From Fallopia convolvulus (lineage: Eukaryota; Streptophyta; Magnoliopsida; Caryophyllales; Polygonaceae), in contig OZ024733.1 in assembly GCA_964016875.1 (NCBI GenBank), positions 7,335,479 to 7,399,478 on the forward strand: a DNA stretch of 64,000 bases. The letters are read 5' to 3'. The translations under genes were made by a program, and so were the position numbers. Under the pieces are notes generated by a model. That model did not search any database. It saw nothing but the letters and a program-made list of their open reading frames with translations, and was not told the origin of the DNA. The number at the start of each line of letters is the position of its first letter. Positions within the stretch are counted from its first letter, which is position 1. This document shows, piece after piece, positions 53,501 to 64,000 of the stretch.

Positions 53501-54236
53501 AACTTTTAGCAAAAGAAATATTAGTGGATTTCTTGGTTGTTCTACGCCAATTCACTAGGATGCTTTGTTGATAGTTAGATTAGGGCATTATGTAGTTAAA
53601 AAACGCCGACTTTTACATTGTTGATAAGCAATTTGTGGCTTAACTTTGTTCATTGTGTATTCACAGGATCATCTTGCCCTGATGATGGAACTTCTTGGGA
53701 AAATGCCTAAAAAGGTGAGCATATGACATCATTATGCATTTATATTGCTTTAACTAACTAGTGCCTGTTTGGATGCATAATATATGCATTACATAGCATA
53801 TTTTATGCTTCATAAAGCCAATAAATTCAGTGTGTTGTTTGATAAGCTTAAAAAATGATGTTTTTGATGCATTGATATATTTTGACTCATTATGCTTAAT
53901 CCATATCAACTCAAATACTGCATTCTGAATTATAATATCCAATAATGCATACATATTCATACTGCACGACATTGCCTACCTCAGATTGCAGTAGGAGGGG
54001 CCAAATCTAGAGATTACTTTGACAAATATGGGGACTTGAGGAGGATCAAAAGGCTGAAAAACTGCCCGCTCGATAAACTGCTTGTAGACAGATACGACTT
54101 CTCAGAGACTGACGCTCTTCAGTTCTCGGAGTTCCTCAGCCCGCTTCTTGATTTCACGCCAGAGAAGAGACCGACAGCTAAGCAGTGCTTACAACATCCA
54201 TGGCTTCTGAAGAACAATCTGACTCACTCTCACTAA
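50521..54236 (+). CDS. SRPK: SR-protein-specific kinase (SRPK), 4 exons
   Basis: Ser/Thr kinase that phosphorylates RS domains of splicing factors in nucleus and cytoplasm. Exons: 50521-50703, 52393-53187, 53667-53714, 53985-54236; every intron starts GT, ends AG and lies between codons. The product is 425 residues, the usual size for the shorter plant SRPKs. An acidic start (SGSEEEEEEFDSY) leads to the Gly-rich loop KLGWGEFSTVWL (43-54) and K67 in VALKIQK. The split lobe is typical of the family. The catalytic loop is HTDLKPEN (D169), DFG is at 260-262 and RQYRAPEV at 278-285. The spacer between kinase halves (about 185-250) is short and basic (KLKRRAKRAVARI). The closing block is FTPEKRPTAKQCLQHPWLL-like. 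No stop or frameshift, so likely functional. The 1.69-kb first intron is the longest. Confidence 0.93.
50704..52392 (+). other. SRPK intron 1
   Basis: 1689 bp, donor CC|GTATGATC, acceptor TTTTTCTCACAG. T-rich. No gene or clear transposon seen inside it. A downstream ATG frame that reads from 52288 into exon 2 is intronic read-through, not a start. Confidence 0.85.
53400..53480 (-). mobile_element. Possible LINE/SINE 3' tail in SRPK intron 2
   Basis: On the minus strand the sequence reads CTTTGTACATTCTTTCCCCAAGTTCAATACAAAACCTTACCATTTCCTC followed by an A-run. That is the style of plant non-LTR 3' tails. No target duplication was found. Confidence 0.3.
53760..53975. mobile_element. Possible MITE remnant in SRPK intron 3
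   Basis: Intron 3 is 270 bp (53715-53984). Its middle begins GTGCCTGTTTGGATGCATAATATATGC and ends AATAATGCATACATATTC, AT-rich with imperfect inverted ends. The GTTTGGATGCATAAT phrase resembles the terminus of the MITE at 32170. Degenerate. Confidence 0.4.
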
Positions 54237-54520
54237 TAATGCCAAGGAGAAGTGCAATGTTGAAAGAATAGGTGCTCAGATGAGTAACATCAAGGTGGGT
54301 CAGTAAAAGAAAAAGGCTAATATGTTGTTTGATTGCATTGTTCCGTTTATTGATTTTGAATATCACTCAGGAATTACTTGGTACGGTGTTCTATTATTTT
54401 CTTTTGCTTTGTTCAAAGTATGTAATAACGTGAAATTCTGTTTTTTTTTTGGTAAACCCTGATGTAATATAGTTTTGGTTTTTCGAAAAGAAAATAATGT
54501 GTTATTTTTTTGTATGCATT
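54237..54520 (+). other. SRPK 3' region
   Basis: 3' UTR after the stop at 54234-54236. AATAATG near 54490 and TGTAATA near 54420 and 54463 are candidate far-upstream and polyadenylation signals; none is certain. Confidence 0.4.
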
Positions 54521-54636
54521 TCTCCCCCTTAATGATACAGTTGAAATTCTGTTTTTTTGTTATTTTTTTTATAAATTTTGTGTGGATATTTTTGGTAATT
54601 AATTATTCTGTATACTATTTATTTATTGTCAATATT

Positions 54637-54946
54637 TTGCATGATAACTAATGTGTCTTGTGTAATATTAATATTTTAGGATATTTATTATCTTTACATA
54701 TGGGTAAATTATCTATATTTTAATTGTGTTCTTTTAATTATTTAAGTATGATAATTTAATGGATTGGGAAGTAAGGATCAATAACTATCTATCATAATCA
54801 TAACTATAACCTAAAGCGGAGGTTAAAAAAATTATTAAACGACACATGCCATTTTTAGGTTGGACCAGACCACCCTTTTTATTTCAAAAAATAATCTTAT
54901 ATTTTTGGATATGATCTTTTAGAATATAAGATAGAAGAATTCATTA
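54637..54946 (+). repeat. ~310-bp segment duplicated at 60475-60786
   Basis: TTTGCATGATAACTAATGTG through GAATTCATTATTAAA matches 60475-60786 with few differences. It includes a Helitron-like 5' phrase (ATCTATCATAA...AACCTAAAGCGGAGG, about 54790-54827). Confidence 0.92.
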
Positions 54947-55112
54947 TTAAAAATATCTTTTGACAAATGTCTTTATAGATATTTAAAAAATAAGTATAAA
55001 TATCTTTTTTGACGAATTTCTTTATAGATATTTGTAGATTTCCTTTTACAATAAAAAATTAATGATAAATGTTTATAACTTTTTTTTAATATAGATAATA
55101 TAATATTTAATA

Positions 55113-55385
55113 TCTATCTATTACTAATAACTAAAGCCGGAGCAATTTCTCGCACCACATTGCACCACATCACCCTTTTATTAAAATAATAATTTTAAAT
55201 AGTTAATTATGTAAAAAAATTATCTCCATGTAAACATAAAGATAAATTAATATTTGTAAAAATTTATCCCCAAATAAACATAAAGATAAAATAATATTAG
55301 TAGATTTGATCAATTTAGATAAAAAAAGATATTATATTTATTATATTTGTAAGATATAAATTAAGACAAAATATGTACACATGAT

Positions 55386-55420
<35 letters not shown>

Positions 55421-58400
55421 TTGAAATAAAAATAGCCATACAAATGATAATATCTTTGAAATATGGATTATGTGTTATTTTAAATAATTAATATTTTTAA
55501 ATAAAAATAAAATATATCTGTCACCATATTACATCACCTCACCTTATTGTAAAATATCCATTTAAGATAGTGATATTAAAAATATATCAAAAATACTTTT
55601 TTATTTATTTGTGATAACTTGAACAATATAGATAGAAAAATATTAAAAATTGACGACTACAATATTATCTTATTATATGTAAAGTAAATATAGATAAGGA
55701 AATATTTTTATCTTATCATTTATGCCAATAATAATGAAATATTTATTTTTTACTTATCTTCTTTCCAAAAATAACACAATCAAATATATTAATTTTTATG
55801 TAATTTTTTATTCTTATAAGATAATACCATAAAACACTTATTTCAATTCATTTTTTCGTAATTTTCATATTTTTTTATTTGCCTTCTTTCTTAACATAAG
55901 AATGTAAAATTTATCAATTTTTTCAAATAAATCTATTTGATTGCAAAAATAATAATATAATAATTTTTTATTTTTCTTATTAAATTCTTTTTATCTATTT
56001 AAATCTATCCTTAGCACCAAATGATCATAAGTTATTTAAATTTAAAAAATAACGATATCTTTCGAAGACTTCCTTATACAAATGTTTAAAAAATAAATTT
56101 AAATATTAAAAATATTAAAAAATAAGGATAAATATCTTTTATCATGATATTTTTTACCAATTTCTTTATAGATAGATGTTGATTTTCTTTTACAATAAAA
56201 AATTAATAATAATTTCTTTATAGATATATGTTGATTTTTTACACTAAAAAGAGAAACAATATATTATTTTTGAAGTCACCACATTGAATTTGGCCCCACA
56301 TTATATTTAAAAATAATAATTTTTTTATTTATATTTTTGATTGAATTCCGTTCTATCTATTTATATTAAAAAATGTTTAATTCGAAATTTAAATAAAAAT
56401 AACAAAAATTATTTTATCATTACCCTTTTATTTATTTATGGAAAATACTTATCTTAAATCAAATTTTGATAAAAAAAATTCATGATCTAGATAATTGCTT
56501 GCCTAAATTGAATTTGGTTAATAAACTTACATTATCTTTTCCTTAATTTTCTTTTTGTCTTAATCCTGTAAATATAGAAGATTTTTTATCTTTACAAAAA
56601 TTCGAGCTTTATTCATATTTTTTCATATTTTCTTATTAATTATCTTTTTAAATTCAATATTAATTTTCTATATATAATAATGATAACATTTTAAATTTTC
56701 AACCGTAAATATGTTGAGTTTCATATATTAGTTTTCTATCTATAAATATAAAAGTTAAATGCAATATTGTCATTAAATTTTAATTTCTTAGTCACCATAT
56801 TGTTAGTTATGAAATTATTTATATTAATATTTTATCCATAATTATTACAACCGTTTTATATAATATGGACCATAATAAATAAAAACTATTGATCACTTAA
56901 TCTTAAATCGGTTAATCATTATCCAAAATTATCCATATATATGACACATAAAAAAATACTAACTTAATCTATTAGAGTAAAATAGATAATTTTTTATCAA
57001 TAAATATAATAAATATAAAAAAAAATTATGTAATTTTTCTATTTGTAAGTATATTTTTAATTATAAATTTTTAGTATTAAGTTCTTATCCATAAGTATGA
57101 CAAATATAAAATAGTAATTTAGTATCCCAAATACCTTTTTTTTAATTTAATACACCATTTAAATTAATTTTAGTATCTCTAAATGAAATAGGTAACTTTT
57201 ATATCCATGACTATGAAATATGGACCATATTTTAAATTGCGAATTTTCAATATTAAATTTTCTTATTCTTTTATATTAACTATCAATTCAAAAGTATAAT
57301 AAGTTTTTTAATTAATATGAGACATATTTTTAATCATGTATTTTTATATTAATTATCAGATTTTTTATATTAATTTTATTATTTATAAGTATGATAACAA
57401 CTTTAATTAATATTGACCATGTTTTCATAAATATTTTGGATTTTTCAATATTAATTTTCTACAAATAAGAATGATAACTTTTAAATTTTCCATCTATAAA
57501 TATTTTGTATTTTATATATTAATTTTTTATCCATAAATATAATAGTTAAATGCAATATTGTCATCAAATTTTAATGTCTCAATCACCATATTTTTAGTTA
57601 CTGAATTTTTTATAATAATATTTCTATTCATAAATATGACAAGTTTTTTAATTAATATGTACCATTTTTTTAATTGTAGATTTTATATTAAATTTTAGAT
57701 TTCTTATATTAATTTTTTGTTCAAAAGTATGATAACTTTTTAAATTTTCTATCCATAAATATGTTGATTTTTATACTAATTTTCTATTAATAAGTATGAC
57801 AATCTTTTAATTAATTCGGTATGGATATGTTGTGTCTTACAATATATTAAATTTATATTCATAAGTATGTTAATTTTTTATATTACGGATACGTACATAA
57901 ATAAATAAAAATTATTGATCCTTTACTGTTAAACCGATTAATCGGGTGAGTTCAATTGAGTTTAGGTTCAGTCATTTCGGATTCGTGTTGAGTACGGGTT
58001 CATGTCGTTAATATTTATGGATTGATTGAGTCAATTCATTGCGCTTTTTGTGCGTGTTCGAGTAAACCATACGAGTTAAGAGCATCAACTTTTTTATAAT
58101 TATTACATAAATATTACAAACAACATTTAAAAAATAAGATATTATTGGTATACATTTTGCGTATCCCTTAATAAATAAGTAAAAAATTATTAGTCCCTTA
58201 ATGTTAAACCAATTAATCGAGTAGATTCAATCAAGTTCGGGTTCGAGTTTAGTTTTGCTTCGATCATGCCATTAAAATTTACAGATAAATTGAGTCAATC
58301 AGTTGTGGTTTTTGTGCAGGCTTGAGTCGTCCTAATAAATCGAGAGCGTCTATTTTTAATGATTATCAAAATAGCATTATATCAAAATAATATCTTGATA

Positions 58401-58515
58401 ATAAAACAATATTATTTTTACTATTTAAATTGTAATACTTATATCATATATAAATTAATATATTAGTACTTTTTATTTGAAAAAAACCCCGGGCAAGGCC
58501 CGGGTCATCAACTAG
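55113..58515 (+). mobile_element. Helitron-like element or nested cluster
   Basis: The left end TCTATCTATTACTAATAAC follows an A. The right end has a hairpin CCCGGGC-AAG-GCCCGGG at 58488-58504, then TCATCAA and CTAG at 58512-58515, followed by T. A 5' TC, a 3' hairpin plus CTRR, and insertion between A and T are the Helitron hallmarks. The 3.4 kb between is over 80% AT with no ORF, so it is non-autonomous and may contain several nested copies. Two related ~160-bp blocks with TTAAACCRATTAATCG at about 57930 and 58203 point to internal duplication. Confidence 0.5.
55385..55421 (+). repeat. (AC)n(AT)n microsatellite
   Basis: CACACA run followed by a TATATA run, then TTGAAATAAAAATAGCCAT. The same junction recurs near 61297, 62485, 63262 and 63651 in related Helitron-like copies. 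Confidence 0.9.
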
Positions 58516-58749
58516 TTATAGATATATTCAAAGATTTGATAATTTCAAAGCTTACGTACAGTCGTACATGGAAAGTAATAAAAAAATATAGATAACGTAA
58601 TATTTAATTTTATGTGATCCTTACGTACTTTATGAGCCACTAGAACGATTTAGGCCCAATCATAAATTAGATTAGTTATATTTTAAATTTTCACATAAAT
58701 AAATTATCTTTATTTTTTTTATTAAATTATATATTATTTAGGCTGAGGA

Positions 58750-60166
58750 TATATACACACAAAAAATTTCCCCGCACACAAGATTTGGCTCGCTTCATGA
58801 AGCGAGTCGCTTCATAACGCGAGCCATCTACGAATACCCGAGCGGATTGTTTGCAAAAGCGGCAAAATGACACGCTTCATGAAGCGTGATGCAATATGGT
58901 GCGATTTTCTTACCCAATCCAATATGTTTTTACATATATAGGTTCCTCTCGTTAATAGCTTCGATTTGATAGGTAATACGCCCTAATCCGACACCCGAGT
59001 AAAAAGTTATGGACGTTTTAAGATTGGACATATGCAAACTATTTTAAAACGATGTTTATCAAGGATATAATTTAAGTATATTTTATCTTAATAGAATTAC
59101 ATGCTTATTTTGAGAATTTAAAATTATATTTTGATTTTGAAAATATTATTTTATATTTCCATCATTGATTAGTTAAATATGCCTTTTTTTAATATTTAAC
59201 TCCCAAAAGATTATATGTATAGAATGCATATTGTAAAGACAATTTAAAACATAACCATGATCATGTAAAGTAGTATTCATTTTGAAATTCTAATCGAGCG
59301 ATAATATTTTTAATATAAAGTTGATAACTTTATTGCTGTTCAAGTGCATTTTTATAATATAAAATTAAATAAATAGTTATTGGTTAATGAGAAAACCGAA
59401 CTAAGAATTTGGTTAACAAATCTTTGATAAACCCTAAACCCTAAACCCTAAGCCCTAAGCCCTAGAACTATAAGCTAAGCGTACACTATCATAAACCCTA
59501 TACCTCACGCAAATCCTACCCTAAACTCTAACCCTACCTATAAACTCTAAAACTTACCTAATATCATACCTTAAACCTTATTTTAAAAACCATCATAAAC
59601 ACTAATACTTATATGAAACTCTACATTAATCCTTAATTTAAACCCTACATTCAAACTCTATCTTAAATCTTATACCCAAACCTTAAACCTCACTCAAATC
59701 CTACACTAAACCATAACCCTTACTATAAATCATAACCCTTAGCCCCAAAACCCTTCCTTAAAGCCCTACTCTAACCATAAACCCTAATACTTACGATAAA
59801 CCTAAAATGTACCAAAATTTTATATACTAAGATTTATTTTAAATCATATCCCAAATAAAACATCGTGTTAAAACAGTTTGCGTATGTCCAATCTTAAAAC
59901 GTTCATAACGTTTTGCTCGGGTGTCGGATTTGGGCTTATTACCTATCAAATCGAAGCTATCGACGAGAGGAACCTATATATGTAAAAAAATATTGGATTG
60001 GGTAAAAAAATCGCACCATATTGCATCACGCTTCATGAAGCGTGTCATTTTGCCGCTTTTGCAAACAATCCGCTCGCGTATCCGTAGATGGCTAGCGTTA
60101 TGAAGCGACTCGCTTCATGAAGCGAGCCAAATCTTGTGCGCGAGGAAATTTTTTTGTGTGTATATA
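58750..60166. mobile_element. Foldback element with telomere-like core
   Basis: Two arms of about 320 bp, 58750-59070 and 59845-60166, are inverted copies. They begin TATATACACACAAAAAA and run inwards through matching blocks to AAAACGATGTTT. Each arm holds two 18-bp palindromes, CTCGCTTCATGAAGCGAG and CACGCTTCATGAAGCGTG. The ~770-bp middle contains CCCTAAA-type repeats. No transposase. Long inverted arms fit foldback or non-autonomous Mutator-like elements, but I could not identify a 9-bp duplication. A 60-codon open stretch in the right arm (59921-60103) is not a gene. Confidence 0.75.
59430..59800 (+). repeat. Interstitial telomere-like repeats
   Basis: Five near-perfect heptamers (CCCTAAA, CCCTAAA, CCCTAAG, CCCTAAG, CCCTAGA) at about 59432-59467. 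They are followed by some 330 bp of decayed relatives (ACCCTA, AACCTTA, ATCCTAC phrases) up to about 59800. Confidence 0.85.
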
Positions 60167-60444
60167 GCTTTCCCGATTATTTATTAAATTAATTATTATT
60201 TTTCAAAATCTTATCTCTTCCATACATTGAAAATATATATTTTTTTATTTTATTTTATTCATATTTTATCTCCTTTTTTAAATTAAACATATTTATGAAA
60301 TATGTGTCACGGAAAAGGAGCAGTGTAGATTTTTTTAATCTTAATAATCTATGTTTATTCTCAAATTAAACTTAATAATCTATATTTAACTGGTTTTATT
60401 CGATTTTAAAAATAAAATAATTTTTATATATATTACGGACAATA

Positions 60445-60473
60445 GTCGTGCAAGGCACGACGGGTACAACTAG
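60445..60473 (+). mobile_element. Helitron 3' end
   Basis: Hairpin GTCGTGC-AAG-GCACGAC at 60445-60461, then GGGTACAA and CTAG at 60470-60473, followed by T. The 5' partner was not identified. Confidence 0.75.
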
Positions 60474-60474
60474 T

Positions 60475-60786
60475 TTTGCATGATAACTAATGTGTCTTGT
60501 GTAATATTAATATTTTAGGATATTTATTATCTTTACATATGGGTAAATTATCTATATTTTAATTGTGTTCTTTTAATTATTTAAGTATGATAATTTAATG
60601 GATTGGGAAGTAAGGATCAATATCTATCTATCATAACTACAACCTAAAGCGGAGGTTAAAAAAATTATTAAACGACACATGTCACTTTTAGATTGGACCA
60701 GACCACCCTTTTTATTTCAAAAAATAATCTTATATTTTTGGATATGATCTTTTAGAATATAGGATAGAAGAATTCATTATTAAATA
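60475..60786 (+). repeat. Second copy of the 54637-54946 segment
   Basis: Begins one base after the preceding Helitron end and matches the first copy until about 60786. There are substitutions and a 6-bp loss near 60640. Confidence 0.92.
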
Positions 60787-61017
60787 ATCTTTAATTTTTG
60801 GATATGATAAATAGGAAGATCATTATTATAATCCAATCATTTGTAACCTTATATGAAAAGATCTTGATTAATTATATGATAATTGCCTTATTTTTTTACG
60901 TAGATTATAACAAAAAATTATATTAAGCATTTACATGATTGTTTTTCTCGGATAATAAATATATTTAAAAATATTTATTTAAGAAAAACCCGTACAAGGT
61001 ACGGGAATACATACTAG
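60623..61017 (+). mobile_element. Short Helitron-like element
   Basis: 395 bp. It begins TCTATCTATCATAAC after an A. It ends with hairpin CCCGTAC-AAG-GTACGGG, AATACATA and CTAG (61014-61017), followed by T. No coding capacity. Confidence 0.7.
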
Positions 61018-62065
61018 TTACTAATAACTAAAGTCGAAGGAATTTTTGCCACCATATTGCGCCACATCACCCCTTTATTAAAATAATAATTTAAATAGTT
61101 AATTATGCAAAAAAATTTATCTCCAAGTAAACATAAGGATAAAATAACATTTGTAAAAATTAATTCTCAAATAAACATAAAGATAAAATAATATTAGTAT
61201 ATTTGACCAATATAGATAAAAAAGGACATTATATTTATTATATTTGTAAAAGATAAATTAAAAAAAGATAAGAAAAAATATGTACACTTGATCACATATA
61301 TATCTTTGAAATAAAAATAGTCATATCTATAACTATATGTTAAAGTTGTAACTTTTCTAACTGCCACATTAATTTTGGCCCCACTTTATACTTAAAAAAA
61401 TTATTTTTATTTTTTTTCAATTAAATTCCTTTATTTTTATATATGTGGAAAAAATTAATTCAAATTTAATTAAAAATAACTAAATTATTTTATCTTTATC
61501 TTTTTTATCTATTTATAAAAAAATATTTATCTTAAAATAAATTTTGTTAAAAAAGTAAAAATTTTAAATATCTATATAATTACTTGCCTAAATTAAATTT
61601 TTATAAAAAAATTATATTATAGTTTCCTTAATTTCCGTTTGAGAATTTATGTAAATATAGAAGATTTTTTCTCTTTTTAAAAAATCTATTTTTTTTATCT
61701 TTTCTTATTAACTATCTTTTTAACTTTTTATTGATTTTTTTAAATAAATAAATTTGTTTTTTTTAAAAAATTTACATTATTTTTGGCTTTTTATTTATTT
61801 TTATATATTTAATTCATTAATATCATATTTATAATATATCTAAAAATTGATGAGTCGTAGTCGTGCATGGCACGATGGGTACAACTAGTATCTATTACTA
61901 ATAACTAAAGCCGAAACAATTTCTGCCACCACGTTGCGCCACATCACCCCTTTATTAAAATAATAATTTTAAATAGTTAATTATGCAAAAAAGATATATC
62001 CAAGTAAACATAAAGATAAATAATATTATTTTGACCAATATAGATATAAAGATAAGAAAAATATG
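60879..62065 (+). repeat. 1188-bp tandem duplication, left copy
   Basis: Near-identical to 62066-63252; matched landmarks (CTAG at 61014 and 62202, CTAG at 61885 and 63073) are both 1188 bp apart. ATATG precedes both copies and ends the second (60874-60878, 62061-62065, 63249-63253). Confidence 0.93.
61018..61888 (+). mobile_element. Composite Helitron-like unit
   Basis: Starts with TTACTAATAACTAAAG, contains a second 5'-type phrase at 61326 (TCTATAACTATATGTTAAAG), and ends with hairpin TCGTGC-ATG-GCACGA plus GGGTACAACTAG at 61885-61888. The second phrase always follows GAAATAAAAATAG in the other copies, so this seems to be one composite unit. It is repeated at 62206-63076. Confidence 0.6.
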
Positions 62066-63252
62066 ATAATTGCCTTATGTTTTTTACGTAGATTATAACA
62101 AAAAATTATATTAAGCATTTACATGATTGTTTTTCTCGGATAATAAATATATTTAAAAATATTTATTTAAGAAAAATCCGTACAAGGTACGGGAATACAT
62201 ACTAGTTACTAATAACTAAAGTCGAAGGAATTTCTGCCACCATATTGCGCCACATCACCCCTTTATTAAAATAATAATTTAAATAGTTAATTATGCAAAA
62301 AAATTTATCTCCAAGTAAACATAAGGATAAAATAACATTTGTAAAAATTAATTCTCAAATAAACATAAAGATAAAATAATATTAGTATATTTGACCAATA
62401 TAGATAAAAAAGGACATTATATTTATTATATTTGTAAAAGATAAATTAAAAAAAGATAAGAAAAAATATGTACACTTGATCACATATATATCTTTGAAAT
62501 AAAAATAGTCATATCTATAACTATATGTTAAAGTTGTAACTTTTCTAACTGCCACATTAATTTTGGCCCCACTTTATACTTAAAAAAATTATTTTTATTT
62601 TTTTTCAATTAAATTCCTTTATTTTTATATATGTGGAAAAAATTAATTCAAATTTAATTAAAAATAACTAAATTATTTTATCTTTATCTTTTTTATCTAT
62701 TTATAAAAAAATATTTATCTTAAAATAAATTTTGTTAAAAAAGTAAAAATTTTAAATATCTATATAATTACTTGCCTAAATTAAATTTTTATAAAAAAAT
62801 TATATTATAGTTTCCTTAATTTCCGTTTCAGAATTTATGTAAATATAGAAGATTTTTTCTCTTTTTAAAAAATCTATTTTTTTTATCTTTTCTTATTAAC
62901 TATCTTTTTAACTTTTTATTGATTTTTTTAAATAAATAAATTTGTTTTTTTTTTAAAATTTACATTATTTTTGGCTTTTTATTTATTTTTATATATTTAA
63001 TTTATTAATATCATATTTATAATATATCTAAAAATTGATGAGTCGTAGTCGTGCATGGCACGATGGGTACAACTAGTATCTATTACTAATAACTAAAGCC
63101 GAAACAATTTCTGCCACCACGTTGCGCCACATCACACCTTTATTAAAATAATAATTTTAAATAGTTAATTATGCAAAAAAGATATATCCAAGTAAACATA
63201 AAGATAAATAATATAAATTTGACCAATATAGATATAAAGATAAGAAAAATAT
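62066..63252 (+). repeat. 1188-bp tandem duplication, right copy
   Basis: Differs from the left copy by a handful of substitutions and single-base indels in homopolymers, which suggests a recent event. Contains a second composite Helitron-like unit (62206-63076). Confidence 0.93.
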
Positions 63253-63664
63253 GTTGCGTGACCCCCCCCCCACACATATATATATATATATATTTGAAAT
63301 AAAAATAGTCAAATCTATCTATAACTATATATTAAAGTTGTAACTTTTCTATCCACCACATCAATTTTGGCCCCACCTTATTAATTACCTTTTCATTAAA
63401 TTCTATTTTTTTTTATCTTTTCTTATTAATTATCTTTTTAACTTTTTATTTAAGAGATTCTTAAAGAATTGAATTTGATTAATTTATTTAAGAATTTAAA
63501 ATTTGTTGGCTTTTTATTAATTTATATTTACTTTATTAATATCATATTTATAATAATATTTGTAAAACTTTATCCCCAAATAAGTATAAAGATAAAATAA
63601 TATCAATTTGACAAATATAGATATAAAGATAAGAAAAATATGTCACGTGACCACACACACACAG

Positions 63665-63700
<36 letters not shown>

Positions 63701-64000
63701 AAAATAGCCATATCTATCTATAACTATATATTAAAGTTGTAACTTTTCTATCCACCACATCAATTTTGGCCCCATCTTATATTTAAAAAATATTTATATT
63801 ATTTTTTTTTCAATTAAATTCCTTTCTATTTATTTATGTGGAAAAAAATTAATTCAAATTTTAATTAAAAATAACGAAAATTATTTTATCTTTATCTTTT
63901 TATCTATTTATAAAAAAATATTTATCATAAATCAAATTTTGATAAAAAAAAGTAAAAATTTAAAATATCTATATAATTACTTGCCTAAATTAAATTTTAT
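63081..64000 (+). mobile_element. Further Helitron-like copies, truncated by window end
   Basis: A 5'-type phrase at 63081 and a second type at about 63308, then another copy with its second-type phrase at about 63713. Microsatellites (C/AC/AT) at 63262-63293 and (AC)n(AT)n at 63651-63694 sit at the same relative position as in the earlier copies. No 3' end is seen before the window ends. Confidence 0.5.

Noticed and set aside
59921..60103. 60-codon open stretch
   Set aside because: Lies across the palindromes of the right foldback arm; no conservation expected.
24840..64000. tRNA, rRNA or snRNA genes
   Set aside because: I looked for tRNA box A/B patterns and conserved rRNA blocks; only the PBS complements were found.

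Overview
The window is plant nuclear DNA. It is AT-rich and gene-poor. It is packed with plant-type transposable elements: Athila-like and Tat-like Ty3/gypsy, a CRM-like chromovirus, an L1-type LINE carrying RNase H, CACTA, hAT and Helitron-like DNA. There is one intron-bearing host gene, an SR-protein kinase (SRPK) with GT-AG introns. Short plant-type telomere-like heptamers (CCCTAAA) occur near 59430. The species cannot be named from the sequence; an angiosperm, probably a eudicot, is the most I would say.

Layout. 1-1985: unassigned, LTR-like. 1986-24830: a three-layer nest. A truncated minus-strand Athila-like element (gag, PBS, LTR) has its own LTR split by a plus-strand Athila-like element of the same family (4342-24686, target duplication ACACA). 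That element has its 3' ORF split by a young, apparently intact CRM-like chromovirus (13819-21373, target duplication GAATG). 24840-27930: a minus-strand Tat/Retand-like wreck with a ~96-bp tandem array on its 3' side. 28430-31280: a minus-strand Athila-type 3' ORF with an acidic trinucleotide-repeat tract, split by a CACTA element (29973-31252, target duplication GCT). 32170-32480: a MITE. About 32755-44011: a decayed hAT element, split by a non-autonomous gag-protease Athila derivative (33475-41354, target duplication TCCAC). 44229-50060: a LINE with a 19-bp target duplication. 50521-54236: the SRPK gene, 425 codons in four exons. 54500-64000: an AT-rich Helitron-like mosaic with several hairpin-CTAG ends, a recent 1.19-kb tandem duplication, and a ~1.4-kb foldback element whose loop holds telomere-like repeats.

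Functional reading. Only SRPK looks like a working host gene. Only the CRM-like element looks able to move, since its single 1707-codon ORF, near-identical LTRs, PBS and PPT are all intact. Everything else carries stops, frameshifts or deletions.

Most unusual signal. A compact double palindrome (arms like TCGRTAYCGACCC around a 4-8-nt centre) is present in about two dozen dispersed copies in the Athila-like family. It lies in the LTR U3, in inter-domain linkers of the polyprotein, and in intergenic and 3' regions, but not in the catalytic domains. A second, unrelated GC-rich palindrome cluster (CGATCG core) lies just upstream of the TATA box in the LTRs of the non-autonomous element. CpG palindromes also sit near the ends of the hAT and in the foldback arms.
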